A DNA stretch of 64,000 nucleotides from CAYOWQ01 sp964407695 (lineage in GTDB: Bacteria; Planctomycetota; Phycisphaerae; Phycisphaerales; SM1A02), in assembly GCA_964407695.1 (NCBI GenBank), contig CAYOWQ010000009.1, forward strand, positions 62,001-126,000, read 5' to 3'. The notes under the pieces were generated by a model, which saw only the letters and a program-made list of their open reading frames with translations, ran no database searches and was not told the origin of the DNA. The position numbers were made by a program, and so were the translations under genes. Shown here in pieces: positions 51,016-58,889 of this stretch; positions within the stretch are counted from its first letter, which is position 1; every line of letters begins with the position of its first letter.

Positions 51016-51057
51016 AAAAACCGCCGCCCGAAGGCTCCGACACTTTCGGGACGGCGG
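51014..51057 (-). terminator. Strong intrinsic terminator on the minus strand
   Basis: CCGCCG (51021-51026) and CCCGAA (51027-51032) pair with TTCGGG (51045-51050) and CGGCGG (51052-51057), with one bulged A. On the minus strand the stem is followed by seven T (51014-51020). There is no annotated minus-strand gene upstream, so its transcript is unexplained. Confidence 0.8.
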
Positions 51058-51170
51058 GGCGACGCAGCCCTTTCGGGCCGCGAAGAAGGTCTTCATTTGT
51101 GCCGAACTGTAGGCGCACAATATCGGCATGCCGGACGATTCATCGACGAATTGGCACAAGGTTCGCCGAT
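51014..51170 (-). ncRNA. Candidate minus-strand structured small RNA
   Basis: Reading the minus strand from about 51170, TTGTGCC (51153-51159) pairs with GGCACAA (51097-51103). Inside this 7-bp closing stem lie ATTC/GAAT (51138-51151) and the palindrome CGGCATGCCG (51124-51133). After it come a CCCGAAAGGG hairpin and the intrinsic terminator. An AT-rich promoter-like region (TATAAAG, TATATT) lies at 51171-51200. No known RNA family is recognised, and the ends are approximate. Confidence 0.4.
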
Positions 51171-51180
51171 ACTTTATAAA

Positions 51181-51204
51181 GACTTATGAAATATAGACTT
51201 ATGA
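51181..51204. repeat. Direct repeat GACTTATGA upstream of the NUDIX gene
   Basis: GACTTATGA occurs at 51181-51189 and again at 51196-51204, a 15-bp period, in an AT-rich patch of an otherwise GC-rich window. It could be a regulator site or part of overlapping divergent promoters for the NUDIX gene and the candidate minus-strand RNA. Confidence 0.5.
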
Positions 51205-51253
51205 TCTTTGACCCGCAGCCACATTGATCGGGCAGGATCTGAGGCGGCCGATT

Positions 51254-51676
51254 ATGGTTGGAAAAAGTTCGGCAATTGACGTCGGGATCGTCGCCCTCTT
51301 CAGAAAAGGGCCGGATTCAACCGAGATTCTGATCGCGCGGCGACGGGCTGAAGCGCATCTCGGCGGCCTCTGGGAGCTGCCCGGAGGGAAGTGCGAGCCG
51401 GGAGAATCGGCATCGAGTGCGGCACGAAGAGAACTGCAGGAAGAGATTGGCGTCGATGCGGCCGCATTGGACCTGATTGGTGTGATTGAACACGACTATT
51501 CCGATCGAACGGTTCGGCTTCATGTCTTTGCTGCGCCCTGCCCCACGGGTGCAATTCCAATGCCCATTCAATCGGCGGAGATTCGCTGGATCGACGTGAA
51601 ATCCATCGACGAATTCAACTGGCCCGAAGCCAACAGATCCATAATGGAATCGATCAGGCAGCGACTCGGTTCCTGA
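51254..51676 (+). CDS. NUDIX hydrolase, MutT-like
   Basis: A 140-residue protein with a complete NUDIX box GX5EX7REUXEEXGU: it begins GGKCEPGESASS and ends RRELQEEIGV. The downstream DYSDRTVRLHVFAA and WIDVKSIDEFNWPEANR patterns are those of MutT/8-oxo-dGTPases, which act in nucleotide pool sanitation. ATG at 51254 has GAGG 9 bases upstream, which I prefer to TTG at 51224. Confidence 0.9.
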   Translation: MVGKSSAIDVGIVALFRKGPDSTEILIARRRAEAHLGGLWELPGGKCEPGESASSAARRELQEEIGVDAAALDLIGVIEHDYSDRTVRLHVFAAPCPTGAIPMPIQSAEIRWIDVKSIDEFNWPEANRSIMESIRQRLGS

Positions 51677-51747
51677 ATTCGGTGCTTTCCCGATGCCGCC
51701 GCGTCGGCTAGTGTGATCTTCCGCCCAACGGCGAAAGGAGCTCCGCC

Positions 51748-52404
51748 TTGCCGAATCACGATCCGACCAGGAAAGATGCATCCGACAACAAGCCATCGGG
51801 ATTTAGTCGTCGGTCGTTCATCCAATCCATGGGTCTGTCGGCCGCGGCAGGCGCGATCGGGGCCCATGCGGAATCAGCGATCGCGCGTGCCGATGAAGAG
51901 ATGGATGTCTTCGGGCCGGATCCCGGTCCCATGACATTGACGGTCAACGGCAATCGCGTGGATGCGGTGGTTGATCCGGCAACAACGCTGCTTGATCTGC
52001 TGCGCCACCAGCTCAATCTCACGGGGACCAAGGAAATCTGTGATCGCGGGGCGTGCGGCGGTTGCAGCGTGATGGTCGACGGCGTGCTCGTGAATTCCTG
52101 CATGTATCTGGCCTGCGACGCCCGAGGCGCCAAGGTCACGACGATTGAGGGGATTGGAACGCCCGAGAAACTTGATCCGATTCAGGAGGCGTTCGTTCGA
52201 CACGACGCCCTTCAGTGCGGCTATTGCACGCCGGGGCTGGTGATGGCCTGCAAAGCCCTTCTGGCCCAGCGATCGAATCCCACGCTCGACGAGATCAAGG
52301 CCGGCCTCTGCGGCAACATCTGCCGGTGCGGCACGTATTCCAATGTGTTCAACGCCGTTCTCGAAGTCACCGGGCAACTTCCCGTTGTCGACCAGGAGTC
52401 TTGA
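51748..52404 (+). CDS. Tat-exported [2Fe-2S] subunit of a molybdenum hydroxylase (PaoA-like)
   Basis: A 218-residue small subunit. The twin-arginine signal SRRSFIQ with a hydrophobic stretch (SMGLSAAAGAIGAHA) indicates Tat export of a folded complex. The plant-type cluster ligands are in CDRGACGGC and a later Cys, and the second cluster ligands in CGYCTPG and CRCGT. TTG at 51748 follows AAAGGAG. It resembles E. coli PaoA (YagT), the small subunit of a periplasmic aldehyde oxidoreductase. The catalytic and FAD subunits follow on the same strand. Confidence 0.9.
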   Translation: MPNHDPTRKDASDNKPSGFSRRSFIQSMGLSAAAGAIGAHAESAIARADEEMDVFGPDPGPMTLTVNGNRVDAVVDPATTLLDLLRHQLNLTGTKEICDRGACGGCSVMVDGVLVNSCMYLACDARGAKVTTIEGIGTPEKLDPIQEAFVRHDALQCGYCTPGLVMACKALLAQRSNPTLDEIKAGLCGNICRCGTYSNVFNAVLEVTGQLPVVDQES

Positions 52405-52407
52405 TCG

Positions 52408-54516
52408 ATGGAAGACCACGCACCCTCGATCCCCACGAACATGCCGACCACCAATCGGCCGCTGAACATCGGCAGTTCCGTCAACGACCAGACTTCAAGA
52501 TTGGATGGAGCGGTCAAGGTCACCGGACGCGCCAAATATGGCAAGGACATGCTGCTGCCGGGAATGCTCTACGTGAAACTGATTCGCTGCCCGTGGGGCT
52601 CTGCGTCGCTCGAGTCCTACGACGCCAAGGCCGCGGAGGCGATCCCGGGAATCGTTGAGGTCACCCTCAACGGAAAGAAGGGCGAGTACCACGGCGACGT
52701 TGTCGGGCGAATCGTCGGTGAGAGCCGGATGTCCATTGCTCGCGCGCTTCGTGCCTTGCGTTGCACCTGGAAGCGGGAGGTGCCAACGACCTCGGTTCAA
52801 GCCGGTGCAATGCCCCCACCGACCGACAACACCAGCATGGTCATGGGTGCAGCGCCGAAGCAGTTCGAAGCGGAGTATTCGACGCCCGTGCAGACTCACT
52901 GTGCCCTCGAGACTCACGGAATGGTCATCGATCATCGTGGCGAATCTGCAGTCATCTACGCGTCAACACAGGGTACCTCGACGGTCGCGGATCAACTGAA
53001 CGGTCGCTTGGGTCTTCCGGCATCCAAGACAGAGGTTGTGTGTGAATTCGTGGGCGGGGGCTTCGGGGCCAAGTTTGCCATCGGCAAGGAAGGCGCTGCC
53101 GCCGCCGAGGTGGCGCAGAAATATAAGAAGCCGGTCTGGAGTTTCTGTGACCGGGAGGAGGAGCATCTCGACACCGGCAATCGTCCGTCCCTCGCGGCCA
53201 AAATCAGGATCGGCTACGCCGAAGACGGCACCATCCTTGGCGGCCAGATTTCCAAGTGGGGCGGCGTCGGGATTGATCGCAACGGCGGTGGTGCAGCCGT
53301 GCCGTCGGGTCGCTACAAGTTGGGACCGATTCAGGCCGATCACTCCGATCAGTCGTTCAATGCCGGGGGGCCGCGGGCCATGCGGGCGCCCGGCTGCCCG
53401 CAAGGGGCCTTCGTCGAAGAACTCATGATCGATGAGATCGCCGCGTTGACGGGTGCCGATCCGCTTCAACTCCGACGTGGAATTGACATGGCGCCCGAGA
53501 GGTCAGAGATGTATGACGTCGGTGCTGAACTGATTGGCTGGAACCGGCGCGTGCCGAATGGTTCTCAGTCCGGTGTGCTCCGAACCGGATTCGGGGTTGG
53601 AACGTCGAGTTGGGGCCTGAACCGTACCAATGCTGAGGCGGAGGTCGTCATTCGGCGCGATGGTTCTGTGGAAGCCCGCACCGGAACGCAGGATATCGGC
53701 ACGGGTCAACGAACCATCATGGGTATCCTCGCGGCCCACCATCTTGGTGTGCCGTTGTCGGTGGTCGATGTGCGGATCGGGCATTCGGGGCTTCCACCCG
53801 GTCCTGCGTCCGGCGGATCCGTGACAGCGCCGAGTACTGCGCCCGCCATGATCACCGCGGCGACGGACGCCAAGCGAAAGCTGTTGGACGCAATCGCCCA
53901 GTTTGAGAATGTCTCATCCGACGAACTCGACCTGGTTGATGGGCAGGTCCTGCGGAATGGCGAACCCATGGCAACCTTCGGCGAAGTCTGTGCCCGACTC
54001 CCCTCGGAATCCATTGTCGGCCAGGGCAAGTTTGGACGAAGTGGCGGCTTGAATTGGGGCACCGGACACAGCAATGGAGCTCAGTTCGTCGAGATCGAGG
54101 TCGACACAGAAACCGGTGTGATCCGGGCGAAGAAGGTGGTGGCAATTCAATCCTGCGGCCGTGTCGTGAGCCGAAAAACGGCTGAGAGCCAGATCATCGG
54201 CGGCGTCATTCAGGGTCTGAGCTTCGCGTTGTTTGAGAATCGGCTGCTCGACCGGGTGACCGGTGCCATGCTCAATCCCAATCTGGAGATGTACAAGATT
54301 CTGGGTGCGGGCGATATGCCGCACATTCTGCCCATCCTGTGGGATCCAGGCCAGACCGGAGTTCGCTGCCTCGGCGAGCCGCCGGTCATTCCCACGGCCG
54401 GGGCCGTTGCATGCGCTCTGCTCAATGCCATCGGCCGGCCCATACGACATCTGCCGTTGACACCCGACAAGGTGCTTGCGGCCATTGGCGAGGCAGACAA
54501 GGGAGGGGCGTCATGA
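52408..54516 (+). CDS. Molybdopterin-binding catalytic subunit of a molybdenum hydroxylase (PaoC-like)
   Basis: A 702-residue subunit of the xanthine dehydrogenase/aldehyde oxidase family. Cofactor-binding loops are GGGFGAKFAIGKEG and GPASGGSVTAPSTAPAM; the catalytic Glu lies in CLGEPPVIPTAGAV near the C-terminus. It has no signal sequence of its own, so it would be co-exported with the Tat-tagged small subunit. Substrate is most likely an aldehyde or N-heterocycle. It starts 4 bp after the small subunit and overlaps the FAD subunit by ATGA. Confidence 0.9.
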   Translation: MEDHAPSIPTNMPTTNRPLNIGSSVNDQTSRLDGAVKVTGRAKYGKDMLLPGMLYVKLIRCPWGSASLESYDAKAAEAIPGIVEVTLNGKKGEYHGDVVGRIVGESRMSIARALRALRCTWKREVPTTSVQAGAMPPPTDNTSMVMGAAPKQFEAEYSTPVQTHCALETHGMVIDHRGESAVIYASTQGTSTVADQLNGRLGLPASKTEVVCEFVGGGFGAKFAIGKEGAAAAEVAQKYKKPVWSFCDREEEHLDTGNRPSLAAKIRIGYAEDGTILGGQISKWGGVGIDRNGGGAAVPSGRYKLGPIQADHSDQSFNAGGPRAMRAPGCPQGAFVEELMIDEIAALTGADPLQLRRGIDMAPERSEMYDVGAELIGWNRRVPNGSQSGVLRTGFGVGTSSWGLNRTNAEAEVVIRRDGSVEARTGTQDIGTGQRTIMGILAAHHLGVPLSVVDVRIGHSGLPPGPASGGSVTAPSTAPAMITAATDAKRKLLDAIAQFENVSSDELDLVDGQVLRNGEPMATFGEVCARLPSESIVGQGKFGRSGGLNWGTGHSNGAQFVEIEVDTETGVIRAKKVVAIQSCGRVVSRKTAESQIIGGVIQGLSFALFENRLLDRVTGAMLNPNLEMYKILGAGDMPHILPILWDPGQTGVRCLGEPPVIPTAGAVACALLNAIGRPIRHLPLTPDKVLAAIGEADKGGAS

Positions 54517-55523
54517 CAGGACCTTTCGTAATCGCCCGACCCCGGAGTTGGGAGGAAGCGGCCGCCGCTCAGAATGACAAGCGATGGAAGCTTCCGGTCA
54601 TCAAGGCTGGTGGAATGGACGTGCTCGACCATCTCAAGGAAGGGTTGATTCAACCGGATGTGCTTGTTGATGTTCGCCACCTGAGCCGCTCGCGCGAGGA
54701 GCGACTGTCATGGTCGCGCAACGACGACGGACAGGAAATCTGGCGAATCAGCGCAACCGCGACGCTCGCGGAGATCGCCGGTCTCGACGCGATCGTCAAG
54801 CATCTGCCCGCCCTTGCGCAGGCATGCGAGTCGGCCGCCACGCCGCAGGTGCGCAACGTCGCCACTCTCGCCGGAAACCTATTGCAGCGACCGCGGTGCT
54901 GGTATTACCGCAACGATCAGTTCGCCTGTCTCAAGAAAGGCGGCGATCGGTGCTTTGCTGTTGAAGGCGAGAATCGCTATCACGCCATTTTCGGCGACGA
55001 TCCCTGCCACATCGTTCATCCCTCCAACGCGGCGGTTGCGCTGTTGATCGCCGATGCGATCGTGCATCTTGTCGGTGGGTCACGTGAGTCGATCGCCTTG
55101 GCGGACCTCTTCGTCAGCCCGTCCCGCAACATGAGATCGGAGCATGTGCTGGAGCGAGGAGAAGTGATCACCGGTGTAACCATCGCCTCTCGCCCGGCCA
55201 GCGGTTTCTACGCGGTGAAGGAGAAGCAGTCCTTTGATTGGCCATTAGTCATGGCTGCGGCAAGCATGGAACTCAGCGGCTCCTCCATACGCGCCGCCAG
55301 AATTGCGGTCGGGGCTGTGGCGCCCGTGCCCATGCGGCTCCCGGCCGTGGAGGCTGCCCTCGCCGGCGTTGACCTTGCGGATGAACACGGGCTGCGCGCG
55401 GCATGTTCGGCGGCTGCAGAGGGCGCTCGGCCCATGCGGGATAATGCATACAAGGTAAAACTACTGCCGGTGGCGGTGCGTCGTGCCGTGCTTCGAGCAG
55501 CGGGGAGGCCGTACCATGCCTGA
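54513..55523 (+). CDS. FAD-binding subunit with an extra [4Fe-4S] Cys set (PaoB-like)
   Basis: A 336-residue medium subunit. The FAD-binding segments are IKAGGMDVLD and ATLAGNLLQRPRC. Four cysteines in order, RCWYYRND, FACLKKGG, DRCFAVEG and DPCHIVHPSN, match the additional [4Fe-4S] binding loop found in E. coli PaoB but absent from classical xanthine dehydrogenases. The start overlaps the catalytic subunit gene stop (ATGA). The 3' end overlaps the next small gene by 8 bp. Confidence 0.88.
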   Translation: MTGPFVIARPRSWEEAAAAQNDKRWKLPVIKAGGMDVLDHLKEGLIQPDVLVDVRHLSRSREERLSWSRNDDGQEIWRISATATLAEIAGLDAIVKHLPALAQACESAATPQVRNVATLAGNLLQRPRCWYYRNDQFACLKKGGDRCFAVEGENRYHAIFGDDPCHIVHPSNAAVALLIADAIVHLVGGSRESIALADLFVSPSRNMRSEHVLERGEVITGVTIASRPASGFYAVKEKQSFDWPLVMAAASMELSGSSIRAARIAVGAVAPVPMRLPAVEAALAGVDLADEHGLRAACSAAAEGARPMRDNAYKVKLLPVAVRRAVLRAAGRPYHA

Positions 55524-55731
55524 GAAGCCCCTGAACCTCGTGTCAACATGCGTGTCGCTGCGTCACAAGCTCATGTACGTGGACGTCCGCCACGCAACGC
55601 CCGGCCTGTTGGACACCAACTCTGACACGCGAGTCTATTGGTGCCTCAAAACGCAGGATTGCCGAGGTCCTGACGGCCAGCACGTCGGGCCGTGCCAATG
55701 TTCGCAATCGAGGTCCTGCTTCAGCAGATGA
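55516..55731 (+). CDS. Cys-rich small protein of unknown function in the molybdoenzyme operon
   Basis: A 71-residue protein with six Cys, beginning MPEKPLNLVSTCVSLRHKL. The core MYVDVRHATPGLLDTNSDTR and VYWCLKTQDCRGPDGQHVGP is followed by CQCSQSRSCF. GGGGAGG lies 7 bases before ATG at 55516, and it overlaps the FAD-subunit gene by 8 bp, so it is translated with the operon. No signal peptide. The Cys pattern could bind a metal or cluster; a chaperone role for the molybdoenzyme is only a hypothesis. I do not know a named family. Confidence 0.72.
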   Translation: MPEKPLNLVSTCVSLRHKLMYVDVRHATPGLLDTNSDTRVYWCLKTQDCRGPDGQHVGPCQCSQSRSCFSR

Positions 55732-55741
55732 TTCCAACCTG

Positions 55742-56689
55742 ATGGACGATTCTGTACTCAACCTGTTGACCCGGGCCGCTGCCTTGCAGCGACATGGCCG
55801 AAGCTGCACGATTTGCCTCGTCGTGAAAACCCGCGGTTCCACGCCCCAAGGCGCGGGGGCCATGATGCTCGTTGCCGACGATTCGGCAACCTTCGGCACA
55901 ATTGGAGGAGGGTGCATTGAAGCTGAGGTTCGTCGTCGGGCCATGGCTCGTTTGAGCGAAGGGCGCAGCGAATTGATGTCGTTCAAACTCGACCAGGACT
56001 ATGGCTGGGATGACGGCTTGATCTGCGGCGGCTCAATTGAAGTGGTCATGACGGCTCCTCCGGCGCCATGCCAGCTCGAACGTATTCTTGAGACGGCGGG
56101 GCGACGGGCTTCCAGCAGCCTCGATTTCGAGGTCGAAGCTTCAGGTGTCGAGCGTCGTTTCCGGCTGAATCTGCCCGTGCGGGATCGCCTTTACATCGCC
56201 GGGGCGGGACACGTTGGACTCGCCCTGGCCCGAATGGCCAAGCGACTCGACTTTGATGTCACAGTCTTCGACGATCGGCCGGATCTCGTTGCTCCGTTTC
56301 AGCGCGAAGGTGTTTCAATCGTCTGTGGTGACATTGCCGACACGATCGCGGCAGCGCCCTTCGACGCGTTCACGTGGGGTGTGGTCGTCACTCGCGGCCA
56401 TCGAAACGATGCCGAGGCATTGAAGGCGATGTTGGGTCGGGGAGCGAGATATCTGGGAATGATTGGAAGTCGCCGAAAGGTGAAACTGATCGTGGACTCG
56501 TTGCGCGAGTCCGGGAGCGACCCTGAAGAACTTGCCCGCCTTCATGCACCGATCGGGCTGGAAATCGGAGCCGTGACCGTCGAAGAGATTGCGATCTCAA
56601 TTGCCGGCCAATTGATCGAAACTCGACGCAGGTCCGGTCAGAGGCTTGTTGAAGAAGTTTCTCAGCCCGAACGAGTGACGGCAGGATGA
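55742..56689 (+). CDS. XdhC/CoxI-family molybdenum cofactor insertion factor
   Basis: A 315-residue protein with the XdhC N-terminal pattern VVKTRGSTPQGAGAMMLV and TIGGGCIEAEV, and a C-terminal Rossmann domain LYIAGAGHVGLALARMAKRLDF ending in VVTRGHRNDAEAL and MIGSRRKV. Such proteins (XdhC, PaoD) bind sulfurated Moco and deliver it to a molybdenum hydroxylase. Its place after the three subunits matches the PaoABCD order. It overlaps mocA by ATGA. Confidence 0.9.
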   Translation: MDDSVLNLLTRAAALQRHGRSCTICLVVKTRGSTPQGAGAMMLVADDSATFGTIGGGCIEAEVRRRAMARLSEGRSELMSFKLDQDYGWDDGLICGGSIEVVMTAPPAPCQLERILETAGRRASSSLDFEVEASGVERRFRLNLPVRDRLYIAGAGHVGLALARMAKRLDFDVTVFDDRPDLVAPFQREGVSIVCGDIADTIAAAPFDAFTWGVVVTRGHRNDAEALKAMLGRGARYLGMIGSRRKVKLIVDSLRESGSDPEELARLHAPIGLEIGAVTVEEIAISIAGQLIETRRRSGQRLVEEVSQPERVTAG

Positions 56690-57282
56690 ACCGTCGCATC
56701 GGTGTGCTTCTCGCGGCCGGGCGAGGTCGCCGCATGGGGGGCCGGAAGCTGCTTCTGCCATGGCCGCCGGCCGGGACGACGACGGTTGTGGAGTCTTCAT
56801 TTGGAGTGGTCGCGGAGATTTGCACCGACATGGTGGTCGTCGTCGCCCACGACGACCCCGCGGTGCGACTGGTTCTCAATAGCCCACGGATTACCTTCGT
56901 TGAGGTCGATGGCGACGCTCCGATGTTTGACTCGGTACGGGCCGGTTTGGCGGCCGCCCAAGCCGTCGACAGGCACGCCGAGGTGCTGCTGCTTCCTGCG
57001 GACATGCCCAACGTGGACCCTTCAACAGTTCGGGTACTCTGTAACGCTGACAGAGGCGACCGGCTGGCCATTATCCCCACATTTCAAGGAAAGGGAGGTC
57101 ACCCTGTGCGCATCTTCCCCGGTGGAATTGAGGCGGCTCTGGCGTGGCCCGGGATAGGCGGCCTTCGTACCCTCTGGAGCACCCACGAGGATCGCGTTCA
57201 TCGGCTGGAGCTTGGTGACGAGTCTGTGCTGCAAGACATTGATTTTCCAAGCGATTACGCTCGATTATCGGAACCACGGTAG
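56686..57282 (+). CDS. mocA: Molybdenum cofactor cytidylyltransferase (MocA family)
   Basis: A 198-residue MobA-like nucleotidyltransferase. The nucleotide-binding motif VLLAAGRGRRMGGRKLLLPW at the N-terminus and LLLPADMPNVDP (Mg-binding Asp) are clear. MocA makes the CMP form of the cofactor (MCD) used by molybdenum hydroxylases such as PaoC and XDH, so its place here fits. It overlaps xdhC by ATGA. The MobA alternative (GMP form) is less likely in this context. Confidence 0.88.
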   Translation: MNRRIGVLLAAGRGRRMGGRKLLLPWPPAGTTTVVESSFGVVAEICTDMVVVVAHDDPAVRLVLNSPRITFVEVDGDAPMFDSVRAGLAAAQAVDRHAEVLLLPADMPNVDPSTVRVLCNADRGDRLAIIPTFQGKGGHPVRIFPGGIEAALAWPGIGGLRTLWSTHEDRVHRLELGDESVLQDIDFPSDYARLSEPR

Positions 57283-57797
57283 TCGGGTCCGCAACCTGCT
57301 CGCCCGAGAAGTGGACAAATTGTCGAAAGAAGCGTTTCCCTTTGCGACATCCTGTGTTACGCTACTTGTTCACCCCGGCCATGAACGCCGGAATCACATT
57401 CTGAATTCAATCTTGTCCACGCGACCATGTGATGTAAATGATCGCTGGGAAATGATGGAAGACCCCGCAAAACCTGCGCTTTTGCAAGCAGATGTGGGGG
57501 ACGCGGCGACCCGCTGCGGCTGACGTTGCCGGATGGGAAAGAGGTGATTCGTGGGAGGGTGGCCGAAATGACTCGGCGCACCAGAACGAGAGCTCAGGAC
57601 GGCTTACGACAATCTGGCGAGGACGAGAAAGAAGCTCATTTGAGAGTGGCCGGATCATCGGAGAGGAGGGTCCGGCCGCTTCTCCTTTTTTGCTCAGGCC
57701 TGGTGCGCAGCCCTTCCCTGCCCCTGTTGAGCCGACCAAGGTCGGCCACCCCAGTTCAACCACCCCAGTTCAACCACCCCAGTTCAACCACCCCAGT
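57283..57797. other. 515-bp non-coding region between mocA and moaA
   Basis: No convincing gene. The region carries GCAAAA/TTTTGC and other hairpins near 57470-57485, a strong plus-strand intrinsic terminator (57642-57691), a GCCGACC/GGTCGGC hairpin near 57732-57747, and the 14-bp tandem repeat ending at the moaA stop. The terminator is 360 bp from mocA, far for that gene, so the interval could encode a non-coding RNA. Confidence 0.5.
57642..57691 (+). terminator. Plus-strand intrinsic terminator
   Basis: GAGAGTGGCCGGA (57642-57654) pairs, with one wobble and one bulge, with TCCGGCCGCTTCTC (57671-57684), followed by six T (57686-57691). It could end the mocA transcript or a separate RNA. Confidence 0.75.
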
Positions 57798-57801
57798 TCA
57801 A
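57746..57801. repeat. Four copies of a 14-bp tandem repeat at the moaA 3' end
   Basis: The plus-strand unit CCACCCCAGTTCAA occurs four times in a row (57746-57759, 57760-57773, 57774-57787, 57788-57801). On the minus strand the unit is TTGAACTGGGGTGG. The last copy contains the moaA TGA (57798-57800). Confidence 0.9.
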
Positions 57802-58862
57802 CCACCCAACTGGCTCATCGCCCGGTTGCCGCGTGCGGAATGCACGTCCGGCTTGAGGACCACACAGCGGTGAAAGCAATCAAGGATCAACTCAGGATCG
57901 GGGAGCGGGCGTAACGCCGGAAGGACGCTGACCTCGCCTCCGTCAAAAAGGCAACTCCGGAGCTCTCCGGTGGCAGTCAGCCGGAGTCGATTGCACGTTT
58001 CGCAGAACGGCTTGCTCATGGCACTGATGAACCCAAGGCGGCCGGCCGCGCCGGAAATTCGGAAGACGTTGGCTGGCCCGACTCCGGGCTCGGACGAGCG
58101 ATCGACCGGAATCAGTGGGCCGTAGCGATGCTCAATGCGTGAGCGAACCTCAGTATTGTCGACCAGTGCCTGGGATGCATCGCTGTTCGATCCGGTGAAG
58201 GCGCTGTCGCCGAGAGGCATATATTCGATGAACCGGACGGTCCAGGCCCGGTCGATCGACATCGAGGCGAGGTCGGCGACCTCATCATCATTCACGCCCC
58301 GGATCACGACGACATTGATCTTGATTCGATCGAAGCCGGCCATGGCCGAAGCCTCAAGGCCGCGAAGCACCAAATCCAGTCGTCCACCCCGGGTAATGGC
58401 CCGAAACCGGTCAGGGTTAAGCGTGTCGAGACTCACGGTAAGGCGATTCACACCGGCGGCTCGCAATGGATTCGCGAGGTGCTCGAGGTGAATGCCGTTG
58501 GTCGTCAGCGACAGGTCTTCCGGTCCGAGTTGTGCCAGCCGCTCTGCAATCTCCAGGATGTCGCGGCGAATCGTCGGTTCTCCGCCCGTCAACTTGAGAT
58601 GGGTGACTCCGAATCCAACGGCGACACTCGCCACCGCCTCATAATCGGCCGCGGTGAGCAGGTCAGCCTTGTCGTGGAATGCGATGCCATCGTCAGGCAT
58701 GCAATACACACAGCGAAGATTGCACCGATCGGTCAGACTCAACCGGAGAAGCCGAACGCCTGCGAGGCTGCGCGGACCCTGGGCATAGACGGGCCGTTGC
58801 ACGGCCGTATCCAGGAGCGGCAGCGATATGGGTGAGAGCAGACCCGACATCGGCAGGATCAT
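57798..58862 (-). CDS. moaA: GTP 3',8-cyclase (molybdenum cofactor biosynthesis protein A)
   Basis: A radical-SAM enzyme that begins Moco synthesis from GTP. The N-terminal CX3CX2C cluster motif is RCNLRCVYCMPDDG, and the C-terminal cluster ligands are in FCETCNRLRL and LRSCLF. The C-terminal GG, required in MoaA, is present (QLGG, the last residues). It is 354 residues. The stop codon lies inside a tandem-repeat unit. It is convergent to mocA and sits beside a locus that needs Moco. Start ATG at 58862; the first 28 residues are an extension. Confidence 0.95.
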   Translation of the reverse strand: MILPMSGLLSPISLPLLDTAVQRPVYAQGPRSLAGVRLLRLSLTDRCNLRCVYCMPDDGIAFHDKADLLTAADYEAVASVAVGFGVTHLKLTGGEPTIRRDILEIAERLAQLGPEDLSLTTNGIHLEHLANPLRAAGVNRLTVSLDTLNPDRFRAITRGGRLDLVLRGLEASAMAGFDRIKINVVVIRGVNDDEVADLASMSIDRAWTVRFIEYMPLGDSAFTGSNSDASQALVDNTEVRSRIEHRYGPLIPVDRSSEPGVGPANVFRISGAAGRLGFISAMSKPFCETCNRLRLTATGELRSCLFDGGEVSVLPALRPLPDPELILDCFHRCVVLKPDVHSARGNRAMSQLGG

Positions 58863-58889
58863 AGGGGGCAGGATGTGTCGGGTTGCGGG

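Noticed and set aside
51014..51057. Terminator of the PfkB-like gene on the plus strand
   Set aside because: The T-run required for plus-strand termination is absent after the stem; the run of A before it makes this a minus-strand terminator.
57746..57801. CRISPR-like array
   Set aside because: The 14-bp copies are directly abutting with no spacers, and no cas gene is present; it is a simple tandem repeat.
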